From NCBI GenBank assembly GCA_947599905.1, contig CANQFR010000006.1, forward strand, positions 1 to 39,110: a stretch of DNA of 39,110 nt. Reading direction: 5' to 3'. Within the stretch, counting starts at the first letter, position 1; every line of letters begins with the position of its first letter. The position numbers and the translations under genes were made by a program. This document shows, one piece after another, positions 24,199-32,340 of this stretch. Source of the DNA: an uncultured Lachnospiraceae bacterium (GTDB lineage Bacteria; Bacillota; Clostridia; Lachnospirales; Lachnospiraceae). Below the pieces are notes generated by a model. It was not told the DNA's origin and did no database searches. It saw nothing but the letters and a program-made list of their open reading frames with translations.

Positions 24199-25596
24199 TT
24201 ACTGATTTCTTCCGCCTACCGTAATATCCGACACGCGGATCAGCGGCTGGCCGACTGTCGTGGGAATTCTTCCGCTGGAAGCGCCGCACATACCGGCCGC
24301 CAGCTGCAGATCCTTCCCGACCATATCGATCTTCCGGATCACATCCGAACCTTTGCCCACCAGACTGGCGCCGCGGACCGGCTCGCAGATCTTGCCGCCG
24401 CGGATCATATAGGCCTCGGCAACCCCGAAGTTGAATTCCCCGGTGATCGGATTGACGGACCCGCCGCCCATTTTCTTCGCATACAGGCCGTATTCGATGG
24501 AGGAAATGATATCCTCGTCGCTGTCCGTTCCCGGCGCGATATAAGTGTTTGTCATCCGGGATGTGGGTTCATAGTCATATCCCTGTCTGCGCGAATTGCC
24601 GGTCGCCGGCAGGCCCATCCGGCGGGCGTTGAATTTATCGATCATATAGGACTTCAGGATCCCGTTTTCGATCAGGACATTCTTTCTGGCCGGCGTCCCC
24701 TCATCGTCGATGTTCATGGACCCCCATTCGTTGGGAATTGTACCATCGTCGACCGCGGTTACTTTCGGGTTCGCCACCTGCTGTCCCAGCTTACCGGCGA
24801 ATTCCGACTGACCGTAGGCCACGGATGCCGCCTCCAGCGAATGACCGCAGGCTTCATGGAAAATCACGCCGCCGAACCCATTGCCGATCGCCACGGTCAT
24901 CTTCCCCGCCGGGCAGTAACCGGCATTCAGCATCGTCACTGCCTGCGTCGCTGCCTCCACTCCTACAGCCCGCGGTTCGATCATTTCACAGAGTTCAAAG
25001 CCGACGCGGTGTCCGTGGGAACAGGAACCGCTCTGATTCTCACCGTTTAGGCTTGCCGTGGCGGAAACAGTCAGGCGGCTGCGGATCTGACGGTCGGAAG
25101 CGAGAAGCCCCTCGCTGTTGGCAACCTGAATCCGGTGATCCACATCGAGGAAGACGCCGCTGACCTGAGAAATGGTTTCATGCACAGTCCCCGCCGCCTC
25201 ACAGGCCTCTTTCAGGACATCAATCTTATCCCTGTTTGCCGTATCAGCCGGCACAATCCGTACCGGATGAATATCTCCGAAAATGCGTTCCCGCAGATGA
25301 ATGGCCGCCGGCTGCACACTTTCGGCCAGCGCGCCGGCCACACGGTCCGCACAGGCAAGCAGCCCCTTCCCGGTAAGATCGGAAGTGCTGGCAAAGACGC
25401 TTCTTAAGCCCATATAAATACGAATGCCGGCTCCGGAAATCAGCTGGTCGCTGATCGAATAAACGCTTCCGTTCATCAAATGAATGGAACGGCTCCCCGT
25501 ATGTTCCAGATACAGCTCCGCATAATCGGCGCCCGTAGTCATAGCCCGTTCCAGAATCTGCTCCATCAGGGAACGGGGAATGGAATTGGGTGACAT
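24199..25596 (-). CDS. tldD: TldD-type metallopeptidase catalytic subunit
   Basis: The catalytic partner of TldE, 465 residues long. The zinc-binding HExxxH motif is clear: His247, Glu248 and His252 in GVIFHEACGHSLEA. The C-terminal family blocks NPITGEFNFGVAEAYMIRGG and GKGSDVIRKIDMVG are present. Peptide substrates enter a chamber formed with TldE; the natural substrate here is unknown. The start MSPNSI has AAAGGAGG eight bases upstream, which rules out the longer in-frame reading to 25632. It is the first gene of the operon, with a promoter at 25679-25707. I see no RiPP precursor gene next to it, so general peptide turnover is at least as likely as natural-product maturation. Confidence 0.93.
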   Translation of the reverse strand: MSPNSIPRSLMEQILERAMTTGADYAELYLEHTGSRSIHLMNGSVYSISDQLISGAGIRIYMGLRSVFASTSDLTGKGLLACADRVAGALAESVQPAAIHLRERIFGDIHPVRIVPADTANRDKIDVLKEACEAAGTVHETISQVSGVFLDVDHRIQVANSEGLLASDRQIRSRLTVSATASLNGENQSGSCSHGHRVGFELCEMIEPRAVGVEAATQAVTMLNAGYCPAGKMTVAIGNGFGGVIFHEACGHSLEAASVAYGQSEFAGKLGQQVANPKVTAVDDGTIPNEWGSMNIDDEGTPARKNVLIENGILKSYMIDKFNARRMGLPATGNSRRQGYDYEPTSRMTNTYIAPGTDSDEDIISSIEYGLYAKKMGGGSVNPITGEFNFGVAEAYMIRGGKICEPVRGASLVGKGSDVIRKIDMVGKDLQLAAGMCGASSGRIPTTVGQPLIRVSDITVGGRNQ

Positions 25597-25678
25597 AGAC
25601 GAAACCTCCTTTTCAAATAACAACACCTCCACGAATGCTGCATTCCGGAGGCATTATTCTGTCTGACTGTTCAGTCTC

Positions 25679-25707
25679 ATTATACTTCACTTTCGCTTGG
25701 ATATCTA
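25679..25707 (-). promoter_or_regulatory. Promoter of the tldD operon
   Basis: TATAAT at 25679-25684 and TAGATA (4/6 of TTGACA) at 25702-25707, with a 17-bp spacer. The leader contains a hairpin (CCTCC..AATGC / GCATT..GGAGG) about 25 bases before the real RBS. Confidence 0.65.
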
Positions 25708-25740
25708 TAGTTATTTTGTTGTTTTGATGGCGGGGTGGTG

Positions 25741-26007
25741 GTGAGCCGCGGCGGCGGGTTATTGCGAAGACAGGAGAGGGCTTGATTCGGCTTGATTCGG
25801 CTCGGTTAGTTCTTGTCTTCTTATTTCTTAGCTGGCTGTCCGCGGACCGCGGCGGCGGGTTATTGCGAATCCAAGAGATGGCCTCGATTCCGCTTCGCTT
25901 CATCTCGGTCATCTCTTGTCTTCTTATGAATCAGGATATACAGAAAGAGTCCAAGGTATGCAAGCATCCCTGGGACTCTTTCTGTATATCCTGATTCGCA
26001 ATAACCC
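25741..26007. repeat. Palindromic, repeat-rich intergenic element between tldD and rpsI
   Basis: A 23-base direct repeat (starts CCGCGGCGGCGGG, ends TTATTGCGAA) occurs at 25746-25768 and 25847-25869. Fifteen bases of it return in inverted form at 25993-26007, touching the rpsI stop codon. Each unit encloses an imperfect hairpin (GAAGACA..TGTCTTC; CAAGAGATG..CATCTCTTG) and ends in CTTGTCTTCTTAT. Short ORFs on both strands look spurious. This looks like a small intergenic repeat family rather than coding DNA. Confidence 0.75.
25928..25997 (-). repeat. Perfect 25-bp inverted repeat downstream of rpsI
   Basis: Arms at 25928-25952 and 25973-25997 are exact reverse complements, with a 20-base loop that itself contains ATGC-AA-GCAT. 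No T-run follows on either strand, so it is not a standard terminator; RNA processing, mRNA 3'-end protection or DNA cruciform formation are alternatives. Confidence 0.85.
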
Positions 26008-26400
26008 TTATCTCTTTGAAAACTGCGGAGCGCGACGGGCGGCTTTGAGGCCGTATTTCTTACGCTCTTTCATTCTCGGATCTCTGGTGAGGTATCCGGC
26101 CTGCTTGAGGATCGGACGATACTCGGGATCTGCCTGGAGCAGGGCTCGGGAGATACCGTGACGGATGGCACCAGCCTGGCCGGTGAAACCGCCGCCGCGG
26201 ACATTGACCAGAACGTCGAACTTGTCAACATTGTCCGTGGCTACAAGGGGCTGACGAACGACCAGCTTTAAGGTCTCCAGACCAAGGTACTCGTCGATAT
26301 CCCTCTTATTAATCGTGATCTTGCCGGTTCCCGGCATCAAATAAACTCTGGCTACGGATTTCTTCCTTCTGCCTGTTCCGTAATATCTTGTAGCGGCCAT
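26008..26400 (-). CDS. rpsI: 30S ribosomal protein S9
   Basis: Full-length S9 of 130 residues. The N-terminus [19 protein letters not shown] and the C-terminal tail [21 protein letters not shown]-type end are diagnostic; the basic tail reaches the P-site tRNA in the ribosome. It follows rplM after 22 bases, the usual L13-S9 pair. The stop codon abuts the inverted repeat element downstream. No anomalies in length or key residues. Confidence 0.98.
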   Translation of the reverse strand: MAATRYYGTGRRKKSVARVYLMPGTGKITINKRDIDEYLGLETLKLVVRQPLVATDNVDKFDVLVNVRGGGFTGQAGAIRHGISRALLQADPEYRPILKQAGYLTRDPRMKERKKYGLKAARRAPQFSKR

Positions 26401-26422
26401 GCTATTCTCCTCCTTTCAGTCC

Positions 26423-26857
26423 TTAAAACTTAAATTCCAGCACTTCCGGCTTCTGCGCTGCGTGCTCGTGCTCCGGGCCCGCGTATACGTGAAGCTTTCT
26501 GTACATGTCATGTCCTAAGGAACCCTTGGGAAGCATGCCTTTGACCGCCAGTTCAACTACGCGCTCTGGCTTCTTCGCCATCATCTCGCGCAGTGTGGTC
26601 TCTCTCATGCCGCCTACATATTCGGAATGATGATAATAAATCTTCTGATCCAGCTTGCGGCCGGTGACCTTCACCTTCGCGGCATTGACAATAATCACAT
26701 AGTCGCCGCAATCCATGAACGGTGTATAAATGGGCTTGTTCTTGCCGCGAAGCACCTTGGCAACTTCCGCCGCCAGACGCCCTAATGTATATCCGGTCGC
26801 ATCGACAACATACCACTTCCGCTCGATGGTCGCCGGACTAGCCATAAAACTCTTCAT
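26423..26857 (-). CDS. rplM: 50S ribosomal protein L13
   Basis: Full-length L13, 144 residues, an early assembly protein of the large subunit. Diagnostic stretches are [36 protein letters not shown] and [17 protein letters not shown] chose MKSFMA, with AGGAGGT six bases upstream; an in-frame start 57 bases earlier lies inside the leader. The gene is transcribed from its own near-perfect promoter, so rplM-rpsI can be made independently of the upstream truA/ecf genes. Confidence 0.98.
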   Translation of the reverse strand: MKSFMASPATIERKWYVVDATGYTLGRLAAEVAKVLRGKNKPIYTPFMDCGDYVIIVNAAKVKVTGRKLDQKIYYHHSEYVGGMRETTLREMMAKKPERVVELAVKGMLPKGSLGHDMYRKLHVYAGPEHEHAAQKPEVLEFKF

Positions 26858-26996
26858 CGGTTGACCTCCTGTAATAACACCAATGTTACCTGATCTCGCA
26901 ATATCGATACGCAAAACGCTTCTTCCGGGGCTTTGGCAAAAGCATTCGCCTAACGTCGCATTTACACATTATATAACACGTTTTCGGGCGTGTCAA
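26858..26996 (-). promoter_or_regulatory. rplM-rpsI promoter and leader (candidate L13 leader RNA)
   Basis: TTGACA (26991-26996) and TATAAT (26968-26973) are both perfect consensus with a 17-bp spacer. The transcript would have a leader of about 100 bases with a palindrome around TATCGATA and a 7-bp hairpin (GGTAACA/TGTTATT) just before the RBS. Many Firmicutes carry a structured L13 leader that L13 is thought to bind for autoregulation; membership of that family is inferred from position, not from a consensus comparison. Confidence 0.7.
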
Positions 26997-27013
26997 CCCA
27001 TTTTTTCCAGAAA

Positions 27014-27041
27014 ATATGCACTTCAGCGCAGTTCTGCACAT
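27014..27041 (-). terminator. Possible weak terminator after truA
   Basis: On the minus strand ATGTGCA pairs with TGCATAT (one G-U) around a 14-base loop and is followed by TTTTCTGG. The stem is short, so termination is likely partial. Confidence 0.35.
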
Positions 27042-27055
27042 GCCTGCGCGCCTTC

Positions 27056-28156
27056 TCAGTCCGCGCTTTCCCCGCTCCTCGGATACCCCGCGCCTGTCGT
27101 CCGAAACCACTCGCTATCCGCCGCTTTCTGTCTGCAGAGCGTCTTATGATATTCCTCATCATCCATTTTGATCCGCTGAAACCGGTAATATCCGTAACTG
27201 CGCTCCGGATCAATGCGTTCTCCTTCCTGATCGCAGGCATATACCTCCCGCGCCCCGTTGCGCACGGCCTGGTGCGTCACACGCAGAAGAAGCCGGTCGA
27301 AATCCCGCGCCGCACAGCGACGGATGGTCAGGTACGCCCTGCCGTTTGCCGCAATCTCCCGCTGGTCCAGCTCATAAGCCCAGTCCTTATTCTCACCGGC
27401 AATCCGCTCCCGCAGCGCCGTCTCGTACTCCATGCTCACAAGCGTCAGCCCTTTTGCCGGTGCGGTTGGCCCGGCTTTGCGCCGGTCACGCGCATCCAGA
27501 ATCTCCTCCACATATTCCGGCGGATACATGCCGACACCCACACGGATCAGTGTCCCAGCGATAATCCGCACCATATTGTAAAGAAAGCCGCTGCCGCTTA
27601 TGCGCAGCGTAATCATATCGCCGCTCTTGTCAATCGAAATACTGTAAATGGTCCTGACTGTTTCTTCCGCCTGCCCTCTCGGGGCGCAGAAACTTCTGAA
27701 ATCATGCTCGCCAATCAGGCAGGCCGCACCCGCCCTCATTTTCTCCAGATCCAGCGAAAAATAGCAGAAATACGAATACAGCCGCTCGGTCGGCAGATTG
27801 ATCTTCCGGTTCAGAATCCGGTACTCGTAGGTCTTCGTGCAGTTCTGCTTGCGGGGATGCCAGTCCGCAGACACTTCCTCCGAGCGAAGCGCCCGGATGT
27901 CCTCCGGCAGCCACTGATTAAGTGCCAGACAGATCTTGTCTGCCGCCATCGGATTCGCTGTGTCGAACACGGCTACATTCTCCAATGCGTGAACGCCCGC
28001 GTCGGTCCGGCTCGCACCGATTACCGCAATCTCCTCGCCTAACAGCTTCGAAAGCGACTGATTCAGCACTTCCTCGATCGTCAGCGCATTCTTCTGGAAC
28101 TGCCATCCGCTGTAGTTCGTCCCGTCATACGCAAGTACCAGTTTGATCCGCCTCAC
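27056..28156 (-). CDS. truA: tRNA pseudouridine synthase A with C-terminal extension
   Basis: TruA makes pseudouridine at positions 38-40 of tRNA anticodon arms. The catalytic Asp52 is in SRTDAGVHA, and the family blocks LAYDGTNYSGWQ, LIGEHDFRSFCAP and ISGSGFLYNMVRII are intact. TruA normally ends near residue 245; this protein continues to 366. The extra segment of about 120 residues (ENKDWAYELDQREI... ) is basic, looks folded (WAYELDQREIAANGRAYLT, DFDRLLLRVTHQAVRNGAREVY) and matches no domain I can name. It follows ecfT after 30 bases in the common ecf-truA-rplM-rpsI arrangement. Confidence 0.93.
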   Translation of the reverse strand: MRRIKLVLAYDGTNYSGWQFQKNALTIEEVLNQSLSKLLGEEIAVIGASRTDAGVHALENVAVFDTANPMAADKICLALNQWLPEDIRALRSEEVSADWHPRKQNCTKTYEYRILNRKINLPTERLYSYFCYFSLDLEKMRAGAACLIGEHDFRSFCAPRGQAEETVRTIYSISIDKSGDMITLRISGSGFLYNMVRIIAGTLIRVGVGMYPPEYVEEILDARDRRKAGPTAPAKGLTLVSMEYETALRERIAGENKDWAYELDQREIAANGRAYLTIRRCAARDFDRLLLRVTHQAVRNGAREVYACDQEGERIDPERSYGYYRFQRIKMDDEEYHKTLCRQKAADSEWFRTTGAGYPRSGESAD

Positions 28157-28186
28157 ACGCTGCCTCCCTTCTGCTGTCCGCTCTCC

Positions 28187-28987
28187 TTACAGCACCGCCT
28201 TCGTCAGCACAATGACTCCCAGATATCCTGCATAGACCGCGTACGCCGCATAGTCGCGTCCCGCGTAGCGAAGCGGTTTCATCTTCGTGCGGCCTTCGCC
28301 GCCATGATAACAGCGCGCCTCCATCGCCATCGCCAGATCCGTCGCCCGCCGGAATGCCGAGATAAACAGCGGCACCAGAAGCGGCACCATGCTCTTCGCC
28401 TTCTGGATCAGGCCGCCGCTCTCAAAATCTGCGCCGCGCGCCATCTGCGCCTTCATGATCTTATCCGTTTCCTCCACGAGGATCGGAATAAAACGCAGCG
28501 CGATTGACATGATCATCGACATCTCATGAACCGGTACCTTTACCTTCTTAAGAAAGCCCAGACTTTTCTCCAGACCGTCCGTCAGCTGGTTCGGCGTGGT
28601 CGTCAGCGTCATCACGGAAGACCCCATAACCAGAAAGATCAGCCGCACCGCCATAAAACCTGCCATACGCACGCCTTCCTTTGTTACATGCAGCACCCAG
28701 ATGCGGAAAATCTCCTCACCTTCCGTCAGAAACAGATTGAAGCTGACGCTGATCAGAAGCAGGAACAGAATTGCCTTCAGTCCACGCACCATAAAAGAAA
28801 CCGGTACATGGGACAGCCTGATCACAAGCGCCAGAAACAGGGCCGCAGCAGTATACCCCCAGACGTTATCCGTTAAAAACAGCGAAATAATATAAACCAT
28901 CGTCCCAAACAGCTTCGTCCGCGGATCCATGCGGTGCAGTACCGAATCCACCGGATAATATTGTCCGATCGTAATCTCCCTTAGCAT
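28187..28987 (-). CDS. ecfT: Energy-coupling factor transporter transmembrane protein EcfT
   Basis: The membrane scaffold (266 residues) of a group II ECF vitamin/micronutrient transporter; it couples the two ATPases to interchangeable substrate-binding S components. About five or six hydrophobic helices are visible, with the conserved MDPRTKLFGTM near the N-terminus. The coupling motifs read QMARGADFE and AMEARCYHGG: the first has the usual Ala-Arg-Gly, the second has Cys in place of Gly. The start MLREIT has AAAGG seven bases upstream and gives the normal family length; an earlier in-frame ATG at 29041 is poorer. No S component is in the window, as expected for the shared module. Confidence 0.95.
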   Translation of the reverse strand: MLREITIGQYYPVDSVLHRMDPRTKLFGTMVYIISLFLTDNVWGYTAAALFLALVIRLSHVPVSFMVRGLKAILFLLLISVSFNLFLTEGEEIFRIWVLHVTKEGVRMAGFMAVRLIFLVMGSSVMTLTTTPNQLTDGLEKSLGFLKKVKVPVHEMSMIMSIALRFIPILVEETDKIMKAQMARGADFESGGLIQKAKSMVPLLVPLFISAFRRATDLAMAMEARCYHGGEGRTKMKPLRYAGRDYAAYAVYAGYLGVIVLTKAVL

Positions 28988-29053
28988 AACCATACCTTTC
29001 CCGAACGTGTCAGTTTCCCGCGGTACACGCCGGATTTCCATTGATTCGCAGTG

Positions 29054-29908
29054 TTACGGCTGCAGCCGAAGCGCCGCCAGAAGCGCGCCCCGGGCTTCCT
29101 CCACCGTAGTAATGTCCTCGTCAATCTCTACGCCCCGCTCCCGCAGCGCGTGAACCACATACGTCACCTGCGGTGCCGCAAGTCCCATTTGCTCGAGCTC
29201 CCGATAATGCTGAAACACCTCTTTCGGCGTCCCGTCAAATGCTTTCTCCCCATGGTTCATCACCAGCAGCCGATCCGCGTAACGGGCCATATCTTCCATG
29301 CTGTGCGACACCAGAATGATTGTCATGTTCCGCGCCTCATGCAGCGCTGCGATCTCATTCAGTATCTCGTCCCGTCCCTTCGGATCCAGCCCCGCCGTCG
29401 GCTCGTCCAGAATCAACACCTCCGGATTCATCGCCAGCACACCGGCAATCGCAACCCGCCGTTTCTGTCCGCCGGACAGTTCAAACGGCGACTGCTCCCA
29501 ATACTTCTCCTTCATACCCACAAGCCGAAGCGCCTCTTCCGCCCTGCTGCGCGCTTCCGTCTCCGAAAGCCCCAGATTGCGCGGTCCGTAACACACATCG
29601 GAAATGACGTCCACCTCGAACAACTGATGCTCCGGATACTGGAAAACCAGCCCCACCTTGCTTCGAAGCTGCCTCAGACTGTAGCCCTCTGCGTATATAT
29701 CCTCGCCGTTATAATAGATCTTTCCGCCGGTCGGCTTCACCAGACCGTTTAAGTGCTGGATCAGTGTGGACTTGCCGGAACCGGTGTGACCGATCAGGCC
29801 CACGAACTGTCCGTCCGGAATCTCGAAACTGACGTTATTAACCGCGCACTGTTCAAGCGCCGTTCCCGGATTATATACAAATGTCAGGTTCTCCACCTTG
29901 ATTGCCAT
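29054..29908 (-). CDS. ecfA2: ECF transporter ATP-binding protein EcfA2
   Basis: An ABC ATPase of 284 residues that pairs with EcfA1 to drive the ECF transporter. Walker A is GHTGSGKST, the Q-loop is VFQYPEHQLF, the signature is LSGGQKRRVAIAG, Walker B is LILDEPTAGLDPKG and the switch His is in LVSHSMED. The EcfA-specific C-terminal region (DGTPKEVFQHYRELEQMGL, APQV) is present. The ATG lies one base after the ecfA1 stop codon, with AAGGAGA nine bases upstream inside the ecfA1 end. Longer in-frame readings are Arg-rich and overlap ecfA1. Confidence 0.96.
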   Translation of the reverse strand: MAIKVENLTFVYNPGTALEQCAVNNVSFEIPDGQFVGLIGHTGSGKSTLIQHLNGLVKPTGGKIYYNGEDIYAEGYSLRQLRSKVGLVFQYPEHQLFEVDVISDVCYGPRNLGLSETEARSRAEEALRLVGMKEKYWEQSPFELSGGQKRRVAIAGVLAMNPEVLILDEPTAGLDPKGRDEILNEIAALHEARNMTIILVSHSMEDMARYADRLLVMNHGEKAFDGTPKEVFQHYRELEQMGLAAPQVTYVVHALRERGVEIDEDITTVEEARGALLAALRLQP

Positions 29909-29909
29909 A

Positions 29910-30836
29910 CTACTGCATCTCCTTCTGTGACCGGCAGTCAGTTCTCTGCCCGCCGTCTGCACAGTTCTCCCGGCCGCCCTGCGCCGCATAAGCCTTCATA
30001 TAGCTCCCGACAAATTCCTCCAGCGACAGAATCCCCTCCGGTATCTCTGCGCCGGCTTTACGCAGCTCATACGCCAGTTCCGTCACCTGCGGCACGTCCA
30101 GCCGGTACGATTTCAGTTCGTCCACCCGCGAGAAAATCTCCCGCGGCGTTCCGTCCATTACGATTTTCCCTTCATCCATCACGATCACGCGGTCTGCGTG
30201 AATCACTTCTTCCATATAATGCGTGATCAGAATCACCGTGATTCCTTCCTTTTGATTCAGTTCACGCACGGTGCGGATCACTTCTTTCCGCCCGTTCGGA
30301 TCCAGCATCGCGGTCGGCTCATCCAGAACAATACACGACGGCCGCATCGCCATCACGCCCGCTATCGCAACGCGCTGCTTCTGACCGCCTGACAGCTTAT
30401 TCGGGGACTTGTAACGATATGCGGTCATTCCCACCGCCTCGAGACTCTCATCCACCCGCTTCCAGATATCGTCCGTCGGTACGCCGATATTCTCCGGACC
30501 GAAGCCCACATCTTCCTCGACGACATTGCCGATGATCTGGTTGTCCGGATTCTGAAATACCATCCCGGCCCGCTTGCGGATCTCCCAGACCTTACTCTCA
30601 TCCGCAGTATTCATCTCCGCAACCCAGACCGTCCCCCCGGTCGGCGTCAGGATCGCATTGATATGCTTCGCAAGCGTCGATTTGCCGGAGCCGTTGTGTC
30701 CCAGGATCGCCACAAAGCTGCCCTTCTCCACATCGACGCTGAGTCCGTCAATCGCCCGGTCCACTTCCTCGATATTCTCTTCTTCATCGCGTCTGATATA
30801 ATCAAAAACCAGTTTTTCAGCCCTGATAATTCCCAT
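29910..30836 (-). CDS. ecfA1: ECF transporter ATP-binding protein EcfA1
   Basis: An ABC ATPase of 308 residues, first gene of the ecf block. Walker A is GHNGSGKST, the Q-loop is [18 protein letters not shown], the signature is [13 protein letters not shown], Walker B is [15 protein letters not shown] and the switch His is in LITHYMEE. The FQNPDNQ block is typical of EcfA1. The C-terminus has about 25 extra polar residues ([17 protein letters not shown]...). The ATG (MGIIRAEK) is preferred over a GTG six codons earlier. A clear promoter lies just upstream, because the gene is cut off from rplQ by an inserted wall-protein gene. Confidence 0.95.
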   Translation of the reverse strand: MGIIRAEKLVFDYIRRDEEENIEEVDRAIDGLSVDVEKGSFVAILGHNGSGKSTLAKHINAILTPTGGTVWVAEMNTADESKVWEIRKRAGMVFQNPDNQIIGNVVEEDVGFGPENIGVPTDDIWKRVDESLEAVGMTAYRYKSPNKLSGGQKQRVAIAGVMAMRPSCIVLDEPTAMLDPNGRKEVIRTVRELNQKEGITVILITHYMEEVIHADRVIVMDEGKIVMDGTPREIFSRVDELKSYRLDVPQVTELAYELRKAGAEIPEGILSLEEFVGSYMKAYAAQGGRENCADGGQRTDCRSQKEMQ

Positions 30837-30863
30837 CGTTCCACCACCACTCACATTTTTTCA

Positions 30864-30892
30864 ATTTTAGTAGAAATCTCTCCGTTCGTCAA
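30864..30892 (-). promoter_or_regulatory. Promoter of the ecfA1-ecfA2-ecfT-truA operon
   Basis: TTGACG (30887-30892) and TAAAAT (30864-30869) with a 17-bp spacer, about 28 bases before the ecfA1 ATG. Confidence 0.75.
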
Positions 30893-30912
30893 CCGGTAAA
30901 TGCAGTCTCTGA

Positions 30913-30947
30913 CAATAAAAGGGATGCAGTCCCACACGCTGCACCCC
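30913..30947 (-). terminator. Terminator of the 422-residue wall-repeat gene
   Basis: On the minus strand GGGGTGCAG pairs with CTGCATCCC (one G-U pair) around a 9-base loop and is followed by TTTTATT. It lies directly upstream of the ecfA1 promoter. Confidence 0.75.
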
Positions 30948-31029
30948 TTCATTCTGTACTCCCCGTCTGCTTCCTTCATCGGAATTCCCGGCCGCGCCCA
31001 CCCCTGGCGCCCCGTTCCGTTTCAATCTT

Positions 31030-32298
31030 CTACTGAATCCAGGCCCCGTCGGCTCCCACGCGGAAATACGTATCAACCGTGGTGTTCGTCGCCATATAAC
31101 CGTAACCCGGATAGAAATAGTAGTATTTATTACCGATTGCCGTCCAGCCTTCCGCCATCTCCCCGTTGCTGTTCAGAAAATAGGTCTTACCGTTCTTCGT
31201 CAGCCAGCCGGTACGCATCATACCCTCCACGCCGTCGGCGACCGTGTTCAGGTAGTACCACTTGTTGCCGGCCAGGATCCAGCCGGTCAGCATCGTGCCG
31301 TTGGGCTGCATATAGTACCAGCCGCCCTTCCACTGCTGCCATCCGGTCAGCATCCGTCCATTCCCGTCAAACAGGTACCAGATCCCGTTCAGCTGCAGCC
31401 ATCCGTTCGTCTGATACTGCCCGGTCGGATACCGGAAATACCAGTCGCTGCCGGAGCTGACCCAGCCAACCTGCGTCGTACTGGCGGCAATACCATCCAT
31501 CGCCACCTGACCGCTCCCGTCGGATACATGATCTTCGTCAATATAAAAATCGTCAGATTCCGTCCACTCACTCTTTGTACCGTACTGCTTCTGCTGCGTC
31601 GTATGAGGCACCGTGCGGACGCGGAAGAAATAGCTGCCCTTTTTCGTCATATACGGATAAAAATTGCAGGAAGTTCCGTAATAATCCTCCAGTTTGTATA
31701 CAAGGGTGCTGCCACGGTACAGATACACATCGTAGTATCCGGACGTCGTCGCTGCGTAATAATCGTCATATCTGCTCATCTCCGTGTTCCACTCGGCCCG
31801 TCCCAGACCGTTGCTGCGCCACTGAGCGTCGGAGGGCGCCGCGTAGGCCCCCTTGACCGGTACGGAAACGACGACTGCCAGCATCCCGTCTGCTTCTCTG
31901 CGGGCACTGACGAAGGTTCCGCCCTTGACCGTGATACTTCCGGAACCATAGGAACCGCGGAAAGCATAACCTGACTCCGGTTCAAGATAAACCCGCATCT
32001 TCGGCAACTCCCCAACCGCGATATACCGGTCTTCGGAAGTCACCCATTCTGCAGAACGTACCTCGTATTTCGTTGAGTTCGTAGCGGCGTAGGCCTTCTT
32101 GTCCGGCTGAGCTTCGGTAGAACCAACAATACAGTCAATATATTCCGGCAGCGTATCTCCAGGGTCGATCGTCAATCCAACTCGTATCCCAACACTGGTG
32201 ATCGCCACATCTTTCGCCCAGGCCGTCTCGCAGACCCCAAACGCCATCAGGCAAGCCAGAACAGCAGCCAGGACTCTGCCGTATTTTCGTCCTCTCAT
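31030..32298 (-). CDS. Secreted protein with C-terminal cell-wall-binding repeats
   Basis: An exported protein of 422 residues. The signal peptide covers about 1-28 (core VLAAVLACLMAFGV, cleavage expected after AWA). The middle (about 29-265) is beta-rich, with a stretch reminiscent of a fibronectin-type fold (YDVYLYRGSTLVYKLED, SYFFRVRTVPHT), and matches no enzyme I know. The last 150 residues are choline-binding-type repeats (WYFRYPTGQYQTNGWL, WYLFDGNGRMLTGWQ, TYFLNSNGEMAEGW). The RBS is GGGAGG eight bases before ATG. With its own promoter and terminator, it forms a self-contained unit placed between rplQ and ecfA1, two genes that are usually adjacent in related bacteria. Wall attachment is firm inference; the ligand and role are unknown. 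Confidence 0.85.
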   Translation of the reverse strand: MRGRKYGRVLAAVLACLMAFGVCETAWAKDVAITSVGIRVGLTIDPGDTLPEYIDCIVGSTEAQPDKKAYAATNSTKYEVRSAEWVTSEDRYIAVGELPKMRVYLEPESGYAFRGSYGSGSITVKGGTFVSARREADGMLAVVVSVPVKGAYAAPSDAQWRSNGLGRAEWNTEMSRYDDYYAATTSGYYDVYLYRGSTLVYKLEDYYGTSCNFYPYMTKKGSYFFRVRTVPHTTQQKQYGTKSEWTESDDFYIDEDHVSDGSGQVAMDGIAASTTQVGWVSSGSDWYFRYPTGQYQTNGWLQLNGIWYLFDGNGRMLTGWQQWKGGWYYMQPNGTMLTGWILAGNKWYYLNTVADGVEGMMRTGWLTKNGKTYFLNSNGEMAEGWTAIGNKYYYFYPGYGYMATNTTVDTYFRVGADGAWIQ

Positions 32299-32340
32299 CT
32301 GAATTCCTCCCCAAAAGGTCTGGTAACGTCTTTATTTATC

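Noticed and set aside
24199-25596. RiPP (microcin-like) maturation locus around TldD/TldE
   Set aside because: No precursor peptide, modifying enzyme or exporter gene lies next to the pair, so a natural-product role is not supported.
25613-25912. 99-residue minus-strand ORF in the repeat-rich spacer
   Set aside because: It runs through direct repeats and across the tldD promoter, has Arg/Asn/Pro-rich junk composition and no RBS.
31030-32298. Mobile element carrying the wall-repeat gene between rplQ and ecfA1
   Set aside because: No transposase, terminal inverted repeats or target duplications were visible, so I report only an unusual insertion position.
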